From the NCBI GenBank assembly GCA_027308685.1, contig DAIDEE010000039.1, forward strand, positions 1 through 64,000: a stretch of 64,000 nucleotides of DNA. The letters run 5' to 3'. The notes beneath the pieces were generated by a model. The model saw only the letters and a list, made by a program, of their open reading frames with translations. It searched no databases and was not told the origin of the DNA. Shown here one piece after another: positions 53,383 through 64,000 of this stretch. Each line of letters starts with the position of its first letter. Within the stretch, counting starts at the first letter, position 1. A program made the position numbers and the translations under genes. The DNA comes from Acidocella sp. Lineage in GTDB: Bacteria; Pseudomonadota; Alphaproteobacteria; Acetobacterales; Acetobacteraceae.

Positions 53383-53424
53383 GGTGTCCTCTTGGTGGTT
53401 TACGGTTGATCCCTAAGGTTTTAT

Positions 53425-55209
53425 TCAAGCGGCAAGTTTCACGTCACAGGCTAGAAACGCGGCAGCAAGTTCGGCTTCGTGGATAGTCTTACCGATGGCA
53501 ACAACGCGCGCTCGCTCATCGCTGCTGGCGGCAAACGCGGTCATGCTGGCGCGGCCGCCGGCCACATCGAAATGTAGCCAGCCGTTGCCGGATTTTGCTA
53601 AGCCTTTAACGCGGGCGATGGCACCAAATTTACCGCCAACAATTCCATCGAGCACGGCTTGCAGAGCTTCCGCACTGCAGTGGGCCTGAAGTTCGGTGTT
53701 CCAGGATGTGAAGCCCAGTTCAGATGCTGCGTGGTTATGGTGATGCTCGTGGTGTTCATGTGTATGGTGATTGCGGTGCGCATCATCATGGCTGCAATGT
53801 TCATCGCACTCATGGTCTGCGTAATCATGTGCTGCGTTGTCACGGACCAGTGCCATGCGGGGCTGCGGTAATGGTTCAGGGTCAATGTGGCCGTAGCGTG
53901 CGGTAACAATGGTGACTGCCGGGTTCAAGCGTCGCAACGTTTCAGCCACGGCCAACCGCTCAGCGGTTGAGACAACATCGGCCTTATTGATGACCAGCGT
54001 TGAAGCCAGCTTGGCTTGCGCCGCGAAATGCGCCGGTAGTTTGGCATAGTCAGCCAGGAATGCCCCAGCATCGATGATGGTAATGATTTTTAATTTACGT
54101 ACAAAAGGCAGCAAGGCGGGGCGTTGCATCACGCCGATCAGCGAGGCGATATCGGCCACACCGGAAGGTTCGATGAGCACGCGATCTGGAGCAAAGCGGG
54201 TAACGGTATCTTCCAACTGACGGGATAGATCATCGCGCAGCGAGCAGCATATGCAGCCATTAGGCAATTCCACTACACTGGCACCTTGGTTGTTCAGCAG
54301 CGAGCCATCGACACCGACCGTAGCGAAGTCATTGACAAGAACGACGGTTTTGCCAGGTAGAGTGCCTAGAGCGTCGAGCCGCCGTGTCATGAAGGTGGTT
54401 TTACCAGCGCCTAGAAAACCCGCGACAATTTCAACATCAAATGCTTTCGAGGGTTTACGTGACGCCAGGCCCCATTTCCAAAGTTTTCCCGCAGGTAGGG
54501 GTATCACCAGAAACCAGTGTTCCAGAATCGCTAGTGCCATCATGGTGCCAAGGAACGTATCACCTGAGCGTGCGAACGCACTGGTGGCGCCGGCGGCGCG
54601 TTCAAACAGCATGGTCGCAATTACCATCGAGACCGTGATCGAGACGGGGAAAAACAAATTCATCGGTTTGGATTTGAGGAAGCTCTTCAGGAAGGTAAGA
54701 TGTTCCGGCAGAAATTCCTCATTGAGGTTGCGCACGCCAAAAAACACATTAAGCTTGGCGCTCTGATGCATCCACCAAAGTACCATGAAGGTCCACATGC
54801 CGATTTGGTTCGGCTCATGGCGGGTAAGGATAAAAATAGCACAGGCTGAGATGATGATAGCAAATTCATGATACAGGCTGGTTTCAATGGCATGGCCAAA
54901 ATGTTTCCAACCGCTGCAGCCTTCCGGGCAAGGTTCATTACGTGTGCCCGTTACATAGCCCATGTAGAAGCTGATCTCCTGCCAGCCCCAGGCGAAAAGG
55001 CCGAAAAAGAATGCTGCATAGGCGCTTAGCAGGCTGGTCTGGGTGGCAGTGACTTTCAAGCCATATAGGCATGACAAGGAAACGACGGTGGCGCCGATCA
55101 TGCTGTATTTGAAAGTTTTACGTGGTAGATTATCGAGGAATATAATGGCGCCGGTGCTGAACCACCACACAAACAAGGCGAATATGGCAGGGTAAACATA
55201 GGCTTGCAT
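53425..55209 (-). CDS. puhE: PuhE fused to a COG0523/CobW-type metal-chaperone GTPase
   Basis: 594 residues in one frame. Residues ~1-245 are PuhE (photosynthetic complex assembly protein, DUF3623): about six helices with FAWGWQEISFYMGYVTGTRN, CPEGCSGWKHFGHAIETSLY and WWMHQSAKLNVFFGVRNLNE. Residues ~258-594 are a G3E GTPase: Walker A GFLGAGKTT (264-272), the metal site C319-I-C321-C322, IEPSGVADI, NKAD (408-411), a His/Asp/Glu-rich loop (461-493) and a CobW C-terminal domain from ~498. PuhE is normally about 250-280 residues and alone. The two parts meet over a short linker (GLASRKPSKAF). The gene lies between acsF (13 bp) and hemA. COG0523 proteins load Zn or Co into targets; a role in zinc supply to pigment assembly is inference. 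Confidence 0.92.
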   Translation of the reverse strand: MQAYVYPAIFALFVWWFSTGAIIFLDNLPRKTFKYSMIGATVVSLSCLYGLKVTATQTSLLSAYAAFFFGLFAWGWQEISFYMGYVTGTRNEPCPEGCSGWKHFGHAIETSLYHEFAIIISACAIFILTRHEPNQIGMWTFMVLWWMHQSAKLNVFFGVRNLNEEFLPEHLTFLKSFLKSKPMNLFFPVSITVSMVIATMLFERAAGATSAFARSGDTFLGTMMALAILEHWFLVIPLPAGKLWKWGLASRKPSKAFDVEIVAGFLGAGKTTFMTRRLDALGTLPGKTVVLVNDFATVGVDGSLLNNQGASVVELPNGCICCSLRDDLSRQLEDTVTRFAPDRVLIEPSGVADIASLIGVMQRPALLPFVRKLKIITIIDAGAFLADYAKLPAHFAAQAKLASTLVINKADVVSTAERLAVAETLRRLNPAVTIVTARYGHIDPEPLPQPRMALVRDNAAHDYADHECDEHCSHDDAHRNHHTHEHHEHHHNHAASELGFTSWNTELQAHCSAEALQAVLDGIVGGKFGAIARVKGLAKSGNGWLHFDVAGGRASMTAFAASSDERARVVAIGKTIHEAELAAAFLACDVKLAA

Positions 55210-55222
55210 GGTGTTGCTATCC

Positions 55223-56278
55223 TTACCAGCTTGGGGCTAAGCGCACGTCTTGCGGTAGCGCATGACGCTTGGGTGCCAGTAGGTATAACCGGATAAAGGC
55301 AGTAGCCGCTTTGGCTTGTCGGCCCAGCTTGACCAGTTTTGCCGCCATGCCGGTTTTATCCTTATCAGCCGCCATCTTCACACTAATTTCCCGCAACGTT
55401 TCCAGCCCTGCATGGAAGGCGGGGTTATCGAGATCAAGGCTGACTGGGAAGGTTTGTTTGGCGATTTCGGAGGTGATGCGGAACACCTGGAAATCATACT
55501 CGGTAGGGTCTAGTCCGAGAGCCGCGTGGAACACGGGCCGTGCGTGATCGCGCACATACATGGTGGCAAAAACTGCCAGCAGGAAAAACCGGATCCACAG
55601 CTTGTTAACGCCGGTCAACATCCACGGATTAGCCCGCATCAATAAGGCAAACGCTTCACCGTGGCGAAACTCATCGTTGCACCATTCGCGGAACCATTTG
55701 AAGATGGGGTGAATGCGCAGTTCCGGGTGGCGCTCCAACTGGCGGTAGATGCTGATGTAACGCGCATAGCCAATTTTTTCTGAGAGATAAGTTGCATAGA
55801 AAATAAACTTCGGTTGGAAATACTGGTATTTTTTTGCCTTGGTCAAAAATCCAAGGTCAACCTTCATATTAAAATCTTTAAGGGTATCATTGATGAAACC
55901 GGCATGGCGGGCTTCATCGCGACTCATATATGCGAATAGAGCCTTCAGGTCGGGGTTTTTTACCCGCTTACGAATTTCAGCGTATAGCACACAACCTGAA
56001 AACTCAGCGGTGACGGAACTGACCAGAAAATCTAATAATTCCGCGCGCAAATCAGGCGGCAGTAAGGTGAGGTCCACATCGAATTCTTCATTACGGATAA
56101 AATGGCCCTTGTTTGGGTCGGCCTTAAATTCCGCTAACAGGGCGTCCCACTTTTCACGCACTGAGGAAACATCGATTGCCTCGAGCGCTTCAAAGTTGGT
56201 CGTGTAAAAGCGGGGGCTTAGTACCGTACTGGTTTGGGCGAGCTTGGTTTGTTCATTCGGGGCGACAATCTCATTCAT
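55223..56278 (-). CDS. acsF: Mg-protoporphyrin IX monomethyl ester oxidative cyclase AcsF
   Basis: 351 residues. The di-iron carboxylates are in [17 protein letters not shown], the [13 protein letters not shown] motif and the [14 protein letters not shown] motif. It makes the fifth ring of bacteriochlorophyll with O2. Its presence means pigment can be made aerobically; the anaerobic enzyme BchE is not seen here. It starts 4 bp after orf104. Confidence 0.95.
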   Translation of the reverse strand: MNEIVAPNEQTKLAQTSTVLSPRFYTTNFEALEAIDVSSVREKWDALLAEFKADPNKGHFIRNEEFDVDLTLLPPDLRAELLDFLVSSVTAEFSGCVLYAEIRKRVKNPDLKALFAYMSRDEARHAGFINDTLKDFNMKVDLGFLTKAKKYQYFQPKFIFYATYLSEKIGYARYISIYRQLERHPELRIHPIFKWFREWCNDEFRHGEAFALLMRANPWMLTGVNKLWIRFFLLAVFATMYVRDHARPVFHAALGLDPTEYDFQVFRITSEIAKQTFPVSLDLDNPAFHAGLETLREISVKMAADKDKTGMAAKLVKLGRQAKAATAFIRLYLLAPKRHALPQDVRLAPSW

Positions 56279-56282
56279 GGCT

Positions 56283-56597
56283 TCAGACTTTCAAGCTTGA
56301 GAAACATGCGGCCTCGGCAACCGGGTTGAAGCCAACCTCGTAAAGTTCGCCGATATCAAAAATCGAGGTGAATTCAGTCCATAACCGTTGCAGGGCGCTG
56401 GCACGGTAAAGGGTGGCACGGCGCTCGCCAGTATAGCATTCACCGAAGCCGATATTGGTGGGCGCATCATGCACGATGATGGTGTCGCCGGGTCCGATTT
56501 CGATATTCTCAGGGATCGCGTGGGCGTGCAGGCTATAGGGTGTTTGTTCAATATCGATCGAACACAACACGTCAATGATCTGATATTGGTTGCTCAT
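56283..56597 (-). CDS. Conserved photosynthesis-cluster protein of unknown function (orf104)
   Basis: 104 residues, no signal peptide or membrane helix. Segments [34 protein letters not shown] and [14 protein letters not shown] are seen. Small proteins of this type stand between puhC and acsF in many proteobacterial clusters, so I think it belongs to that set, but no function is known to me. The start overlaps the puhC stop (ATGA, 56594-56597). Confidence 0.75.
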   Translation of the reverse strand: MSNQYQIIDVLCSIDIEQTPYSLHAHAIPENIEIGPGDTIIVHDAPTNIGFGECYTGERRATLYRASALQRLWTEFTSIFDIGELYEVGFNPVAEAACFSSLKV

Positions 56598-57049
56598 TTT
56601 AGGGCCTCGCTGGCGAAAAATATATTAGCAAACTCGGCTTCGTTGGTGGGGCCGAACGCAACAAGGTCGAGGGTTTGGCCGGTGGCCAGATCGGTGAGCT
56701 CGAAAGTGCCGTTATGCAGCTGGGTTAACCGAAATGGTTGGGTCTGGCCGAAGCCTTCGCGCGACCGTTCAGTGGCGAGCACGCGCATGGTCGAGCGAAT
56801 GAATCCGCCGGCGCGGGCTGGCACTGTTGCAACAGTGATACCTGACGCCGCATTTCGAATTGCAACGCTACCGTCGGGCATATCGCTGAAGGTAACATCC
56901 GTTGTAGCGATGATCAACGAGGGGGTGACATTCGAAGTTGCAAAGCCCGTGAAGCGTGCAGCAGCGGATGCGACCAACACCAATAATAGCACCGTTGCGA
57001 CGGCTGCTAGTTGCAGGCGTGGAAACGGAGATATTGTTGTAGCGCTCAT
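56594..57049 (-). CDS. puhC: Photosynthetic complex assembly protein PuhC
   Basis: 151 residues with one N-terminal helix (LQLAAVATVLLLVLVASAAA, residues ~10-30) and a periplasmic domain with DVTFSDMPDGSVAIRNAASG, RSTMRVLATERSREG and FELTDLATGQTLDLVAFGPT. PuhC helps reaction-centre and light-harvesting 1 assembly. Its start overlaps the puhB stop (ATGA, 57046-57049). Confidence 0.9.
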   Translation of the reverse strand: MSATTISPFPRLQLAAVATVLLLVLVASAAARFTGFATSNVTPSLIIATTDVTFSDMPDGSVAIRNAASGITVATVPARAGGFIRSTMRVLATERSREGFGQTQPFRLTQLHNGTFELTDLATGQTLDLVAFGPTNEAEFANIFFASEALK

Positions 57050-57699
57050 GCGACTTGGGCTCGCATACCGGTGAGGTCAACGGCCGTTGGCTGCGCAATG
57101 ATGGTTGCGCGTTCAATGCTGGCAACGCTATTGCCCAAGCCATTGACCAGAATTTCAGCCGCCTGGGTTGGTTGATCAACGCAGCGCAATACCGGCTCAA
57201 CTTTACCACCGGCCCCTGCGTGGACATGCGGCCAAAGCAGTAAGTATGAGAGCCGGGTTGCGGGTGGCAGTTTCAGCGCGATGTCACCGGTACCTTCCGT
57301 ATGGGCACGTAAATCGGCAGCATCGATGCGCGAGAACGGCAAATTAACAGATTTAGGAAGCGCAATTCCGTAGGTAATAACAACCCGCTGGTTTGTGATG
57401 GTATAAGTGGTGGAGCGTGCCATCAACCAGGAGAGCATACAAAAAATCCCGATCACAATGGCACCCAAGGCGATGCTCGATAGCCCCGAGGCCAGAGCAT
57501 AGCCGAGTGTGTGGCCTGCCATCAATGAACCACCAACCCGCCAAATGATCAGCACCGCGAAATAGATGCCGATGACGTTGGTGCGAAATGCGCGGCGTGC
57601 CAGGGAACGCCAATCAGGTGCCCCCTGCCAAAGGATGCTTTCGCCTTCTGGTAATTTTTCAGGCAATCCGCTATTCAGTTTCCGTTTGAAGCGGCTCAT
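57046..57699 (-). CDS. puhB: Photosynthetic complex assembly protein PuhB (PH-domain membrane protein)
   Basis: 217 residues. It starts with LPEGESILWQGAPDWRSLAR, a mark of bPH2-domain proteins, has two membrane segments (~45-65 and ~80-105), and then TTYTITNQRVVITYGIALPK and LPFSRIDAADLRAHTEGTGD. PuhB assists assembly of the RC-LH1 core. It overlaps puhA and puhC by ATGA at each end. Confidence 0.92.
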   Translation of the reverse strand: MSRFKRKLNSGLPEKLPEGESILWQGAPDWRSLARRAFRTNVIGIYFAVLIIWRVGGSLMAGHTLGYALASGLSSIALGAIVIGIFCMLSWLMARSTTYTITNQRVVITYGIALPKSVNLPFSRIDAADLRAHTEGTGDIALKLPPATRLSYLLLWPHVHAGAGGKVEPVLRCVDQPTQAAEILVNGLGNSVASIERATIIAQPTAVDLTGMRAQVA

Positions 57700-58472
57700 A
57701 ACAGCGGCTCCATCCGGCTTGGCATGGCGTACAAATGACCGCTGGCGAAATATGCGGAGATACGATCTTCCTCGCGGGCGGTGATGCTCCCGGGGCTGGC
57801 GGGTACCGGCGCTGTGGTAAATTGGGCGGCAGTGATGCTCGCTACTTTAACAATGCCGCCACGTGCGCCGGCACAAACCCGGGCCAGTTCCATCGGCACC
57901 AGCACGTGGCTGGCGGTCTCCTCGGGTAATACGACTTCAAGCCAGCGGGCTTGGCAGCAGGCACGGTCCACCCAGATATCATTGACAACACCAGCAACTT
58001 TGCCGTCGGCGGCAATTACGTTGAAGCCACGTGGGTCCGGGTCTTCGCTGGCGACCGAATAACCTTCGGCCAGGCGCATGGGCACGGTGCGCAGATGGCC
58101 CTCAAAGGTGAGTTCCGGAACATCGGCCCGTTGGGTGTAACTGGCGGGTCCAACGGCATCGAGCATCGGGTTACCCAAAGGTTCCCAGGTTGCGCCTTCA
58201 TAGTTCGAGGTTTGACGCATATTCACCACTTCCAGCGGCTCCGCCCATGGAAACGACCTTGTGGTGCCATCGTGCAGAATGAAGGTCTTTGGTTTTGGTA
58301 ACGGCAAAATTCCGTCTGAGCGTTCACCTGGCTTGCTGGTGATCAGCGGGAAGCCTTCGCGTTTGCTCTCCAGGGTTAGGTACAGCACCAACCCTGCAAA
58401 GAAAATCCAGAAGGCATATAGGGCAAGTTGTGAAACATCGATGTAAGGCGTGATAGCATTTGCGGTATGCAT
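57696..58472 (-). CDS. puhA: Photosynthetic reaction centre H subunit PuhA
   Basis: 258 residues. It has a single N-terminal helix (LALYAFWIFFAGLVLYLTLE, residues ~16-36) and a cytoplasmic PRC-barrel domain, with FPLITSKPGERSDGILPLPK, GFNVIAADGKVAGVVNDIWV and DRACCQARWLEVVL. The H subunit supports the L/M pair and proton delivery to QB. The pufLM genes are outside the window. Confidence 0.96.
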   Translation of the reverse strand: MHTANAITPYIDVSQLALYAFWIFFAGLVLYLTLESKREGFPLITSKPGERSDGILPLPKPKTFILHDGTTRSFPWAEPLEVVNMRQTSNYEGATWEPLGNPMLDAVGPASYTQRADVPELTFEGHLRTVPMRLAEGYSVASEDPDPRGFNVIAADGKVAGVVNDIWVDRACCQARWLEVVLPEETASHVLVPMELARVCAGARGGIVKVASITAAQFTTAPVPASPGSITAREEDRISAYFASGHLYAMPSRMEPLL

Positions 58473-58485
58473 GACGGTCCTCGTT

Positions 58486-59889
58486 TCATATTTTCAAAGC
58501 TGAGTTCAAATGATTAATTGTTGCGTGGGTCCGGCGCCGAACCAATGGCCCAAGGGCAATGAGAGTAACAAACAGTAAGCCAATCTCCAGCAGATACACA
58601 GCGTCGTATCCGGATGCTGAATTACCGCCGACCAGGTCGCGCAAAAATCCACCTAGTGCAATCGCCAACCCTGCGGCCACAGCCTGTACGGAACCCCAGG
58701 TGCCAAGGGCTAGGCCACTCATGCCATCAACGGCCCTGCCCATCGCATCCGACAAAGTGCCGACCAGGAATAAGCCGCCGGCGGTTCCGATGGCATACAC
58801 ACCGATGGCGAATAATGCAGGGGCCGCCATGGGTGCTGAAAATAATACGGCCGCGAATGCCCCAAGACCTACCAGCAGGCCAAGGGCGGCGATACGATAA
58901 GGGTCAGCGCCAGCGCTAAGGCGATATTTGGCGAACGCCAAACCAGAGAGGCCACCACCGGCCAGTGCCGCTGTGAGTGACGTGGTCTGGCCAACCGTTA
59001 GGTGCAAAATTTGCCCTCCATACGGCTCAAGCAAAATATCCTGCATCGAAAGTCCCATAGTACCAAGGCCAATGGTCACCAAACGCCGGAATGATTTTGG
59101 TTGCGCCAAAAATATTTTGAGAGCCTGACGTAACTCAGGCTGCGGGGCTTGCGGGGCCAAGGTGGAAGCCCGGCGCGGTTCTTGTTTCCATAGCGCAAAG
59201 CCATTCAGCAGCATGGTCAGCACGGCGGAGCCTTGCACCACCTGGATCAAACGTAATTCGCTGAAATGATGCAATAACGCCCCGTAGCCCAGGGCACCAG
59301 CCATAATGCCAGCCAGCAGCATCACGCACAGCATCCCCACTACCCGCGGGCGGGCGGCCTCAGGTGCCATGTCAGTGGCTAGCGCCAGACCGGCCGTCTG
59401 GGTGGTGTGCATACCCGCTCCCACCAATAAAAATGCCAACGCTGCTGCCATTGGGCCAACGAAATGTGGTGCATGGCTATCTCCTGAGAGCACGATGAGC
59501 GCAAATGGCATGATCGCGAGTCCGCCAAACTGCATCATGGTGCCAAACCATATATATGGCAGGCGCTTCCAGCCAAATGAAGATTGATGTTGGTCGGACT
59601 TATAACCGATGAAAGCCCGTGCGGGCGCTAGCACCAGCGGCAATGAGATCATTAAGGAGACCAGCCAGGCTGCCAGGTGAAGTTCCACAATCATCACGCG
59701 GTTAAGCGTGCCAATAATGAGTGCGGCCGATAGTCCGACAGTAAGTTGAAAAAGTGCTAGCCGCAACAGCCGCGATAATGGCAGTTCAGGTGTGGCTACA
59801 TCGGCAAACGGTAGCATACCGCTGTTCAGTTTACGCCAAAATTTATTAACGCGCCCTGCCGGACTAAGAATTTTTTTAGGTGTCAGCAT
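58486..59889 (-). CDS. lhaA: LhaA/PucC family light-harvesting 1 assembly transporter
   Basis: 467 residues, about 12 helices of the major facilitator type. BCD/PucC markers include LPLSRLLRLALFQLTVGLSA, LNRVMIVELHLAAWLVSLMI, ARAFIGYKSDQHQSSFGWKR, LPYIWFGTM and LATDMAPEAARPRVVGMLCV. In Rhodobacter LhaA is needed for LH1 and may carry bacteriochlorophyll. It sits directly between bchM (7-bp overlap) and puhA, as in most purple bacteria. Confidence 0.94.
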   Translation of the reverse strand: MLTPKKILSPAGRVNKFWRKLNSGMLPFADVATPELPLSRLLRLALFQLTVGLSAALIIGTLNRVMIVELHLAAWLVSLMISLPLVLAPARAFIGYKSDQHQSSFGWKRLPYIWFGTMMQFGGLAIMPFALIVLSGDSHAPHFVGPMAAALAFLLVGAGMHTTQTAGLALATDMAPEAARPRVVGMLCVMLLAGIMAGALGYGALLHHFSELRLIQVVQGSAVLTMLLNGFALWKQEPRRASTLAPQAPQPELRQALKIFLAQPKSFRRLVTIGLGTMGLSMQDILLEPYGGQILHLTVGQTTSLTAALAGGGLSGLAFAKYRLSAGADPYRIAALGLLVGLGAFAAVLFSAPMAAPALFAIGVYAIGTAGGLFLVGTLSDAMGRAVDGMSGLALGTWGSVQAVAAGLAIALGGFLRDLVGGNSASGYDAVYLLEIGLLFVTLIALGPLVRRRTHATINHLNSALKI

Positions 59890-60583
59890 GAGGTGACCTC
59901 CATCGCCTGGCTGACATAGAAGCCGGATGTGATGCGCGTTGTCCGGCCAATATTGAAACGGGCAAATGCCGGACGCAATGCAATCTCGCGCCGCAATCTG
60001 GCTTCACTTTGCGGAATAATCGCCGGCGAGCGGTCGCCACGCGGCATGATTTTACCAACGCTCAACATCGTACCTAGCAACGCGGTGCGGGGTGCGAAGG
60101 TAAACAACATAGCGCTGCCTACCCGAGGCGCAAGCTGGCCTATGGCGTTAATGGCATCGTCCTCGTTGTAATGGATGATCGAATCCATCATTATCGCGTA
60201 GTCGAAGTGGCCAAAGGATTTATCCAGCATATCGCCAGCGTGAAATGTTATTTTGGTGGCGTGGGATGAGGCTGTAGCCCTCTGGACCGCGATGCTGATG
60301 AGCTGCGGCGAGAGGTCGATCGCCACGACATCGGCACCCCTTGCCGCCGCCTGCAATGCCAGCGCACCAGTGCCGCATCCGGCATCGAGCAACCGCAAGC
60401 CCGACATATCAGCGGGCAACCACGATAGCAGCGTGTTGCGCATATTCTCGCGTCCGGCCCGTACAGTAGCACGAATTTTCCCAACCGGGGCAGTGGAGGT
60501 GAGGGTGGCCCAGGCTGCCATGGCGGTGCGGTCGAAATAGGTTTCGATCTCATCCCTGCGCTGCTGGTAGCTGGTACTGCTCA

Positions 60584-60584
<1 letters not shown>
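59883..60584 (-). CDS. bchM: Mg-protoporphyrin IX O-methyltransferase BchM
   Basis: 233 residues. The SAM-binding motif is LRLLDAGCGTGALALQAAAR. YFDRTAMAAWATLTSTAPVG at the N-terminus and YAIMMDSIIHYNEDD are family marks. It methylates Mg-protoporphyrin before the AcsF step. Its start codon overlaps the bchL stop by one base. Confidence 0.94.
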
Positions 60585-63066
<2,482 letters not shown>

Positions 63067-63070
63067 CGCA

Positions 63071-64000
63071 TTACACCTTCAAAATAGCGCGGCGGCGCAA
63101 CGGGCGGGCAAAAAGTTCAGCCAGATCAGCGGCCTGTTCAAAACCTTGCACCGGGGTGAATACCAGTTCGATCGACCATTTCGTGGTATAGCCCTCGGCT
63201 TCCAATGGGTTAGCCAGCCCCATACCGCACACCACAATATCGGGGGCGCTATCGCGGCAGCGATCCAGTTGACGTTCTACATCCTGACCTTCAGAGAGAA
63301 ACGTACCGGCTGGCAGCATATCAAGCTCCTCGGCCATCAGTTCGCGGTGCAGAAACGGCGTGCCCACCTCGCCTAACCACATGCCCAGTTCGCGTGAGAG
63401 AAACCGTGCAATGGGAATTTCTAGCTGGCTATCAGGAAAAAAGAGAATCTTGCGGCCGGCGAGCGTGACCCGATGCCGGGCCAGTGAGTCGCGAGCGCGC
63501 GCAGCGGGTGCTTCCAGAATGTTGGCGCAATGCTGGGGGTTCACACCAAATTCGCGGGCGGCGGCGGTGAACCAGGCGGTGGTTCCCTCCACGCCCAGCG
63601 GAAACGGCGCAGGGATTCGCGAGGCACCGCGGCGTTCTAAGGCCGTGGCGGTTTCGGCGAGAAACGGCTGGGCCAGCAGAAATTTAGTGTTAGGGCCAAC
63701 AGGTGGCATCTCAGCAGCGCGGCGCGGCGGTAAAAAACCGACTTTGTCGATTCCAAGCGCGGCGAACAGGCGCCGGAACTGGTCTTCGACAATTTCCGCC
63801 ACAGTGCCAACCACCATCAGGTTGGGGGAGGTCGAGGGTAGGGCTGGCAGAGTCGGCACCAAAGAGGCGAGGCAGGCGTCCTCGCCCTCGGTGAAGGTGG
63901 TTTCAATGCCGCTGCCAGAATACGACAGCACGCGCAGATCATGGCGGTTTTCAGCGGCAAAACGTTGGTTGAGGCGCAAAGCGGCGCGCGACAGATCGAG
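63071..64000 (-). CDS. bchN: Dark-operative protochlorophyllide reductase subunit BchN (partial)
   Basis: The frame is open to the window edge, so the gene is cut. About 310 of a usual ~425 residues are visible; the N-terminus with the first cluster cysteines lies outside. Visible segments are [60 protein letters not shown] and [20 protein letters not shown]. It forms the catalytic heterotetramer with BchB and is the first visible gene of the long minus-strand series. Confidence 0.95.
   Translation of the reverse strand, partial: LDLSRAALRLNQRFAAENRHDLRVLSYSGSGIETTFTEGEDACLASLVPTLPALPSTSPNLMVVGTVAEIVEDQFRRLFAALGIDKVGFLPPRRAAEMPPVGPNTKFLLAQPFLAETATALERRGASRIPAPFPLGVEGTTAWFTAAAREFGVNPQHCANILEAPAARARDSLARHRVTLAGRKILFFPDSQLEIPIARFLSRELGMWLGEVGTPFLHRELMAEELDMLPAGTFLSEGQDVERQLDRCRDSAPDIVVCGMGLANPLEAEGYTTKWSIELVFTPVQGFEQAADLAELFARPLRRRAILKV

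Overview
The window comes from an alphaproteobacterium that makes bacteriochlorophyll and carries a photosynthesis gene cluster. Acetobacteraceae or a related acidophile (Acidiphilium/Acidisphaera/Rhodopila-like) is my best guess, from gene content and gene order only. AcsF, the oxygen-dependent cyclase, is present. BchE, pufLM and bchI/bchD are not in the window. Together with a long-loop cytochrome bd operon this suggests an aerobic anoxygenic phototroph, possibly exposed to low oxygen.

Layout. 1-968: GC-rich flank with the start of an AI-2E-family permease and a tRNA-Arg(CCU) split by a group I intron. 969-15000: accessory DNA with lower GC. It holds a truncated integrase beside the tRNA, a TetR/GST/carbonic anhydrase operon, an AhpD-like gene, a frameshifted peroxiredoxin, a PAS-GGDEF-EAL protein, an ECF sigma/anti-sigma/fasciclin module, a DUF3034 outer-membrane protein with an exported truncated haemoglobin, a BKACE-type gene, and three decayed insertion sequences (IS3, IS5-type, IS3). 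15058-22361: a MocR regulator, then a seven-gene Nit1C cluster behind a textbook sigma-54 promoter. 22560-27902: egtD-egtB (ergothioneine), then a decayed bdhA and a type II NADH dehydrogenase remnant leading into an intact patatin gene and acetoacetate decarboxylase. 27922-35353 (minus): two compact operons, one with glycosyltransferases, a SPASM-like radical SAM protein and a phosphorylase, the other with a molybdenum oxidoreductase, cytochrome b, a ModA-like protein and a DoxD-like protein. 35977-43793 (plus): a chromate transporter, cydDC, cydAB, an extended cydX, a 32-residue membrane ORF and an ArsR-type regulator, with a perfect FNR box before cydA. 44118-64000: the photosynthesis region.

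In the photosynthesis region the long minus-strand series bchN-bchB-bchL-bchM-lhaA-puhA-puhB-puhC-orf104-acsF-puhE/cobW-hemA-hemC-HiPIP-hydrolase makes tetrapyrrole precursors, converts Mg-protoporphyrin towards bacteriochlorophyll, and assembles the reaction centre. bchH is not in its common place between bchB and bchL. It lies about 13 kb away, divergent from bchP, with two overlapping PpsR/CrtJ-like boxes between them.

The most striking feature is a single reading frame (53425-55209) that joins the membrane protein PuhE to a COG0523/CobW metal-chaperone GTPase with a CxCC motif and a histidine-rich loop. If the host belongs to the Zn-bacteriochlorophyll acidophiles, this could link zinc handling to pigment-protein assembly. 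That link is inference. All calls come from reading the sequence; no database search was run.
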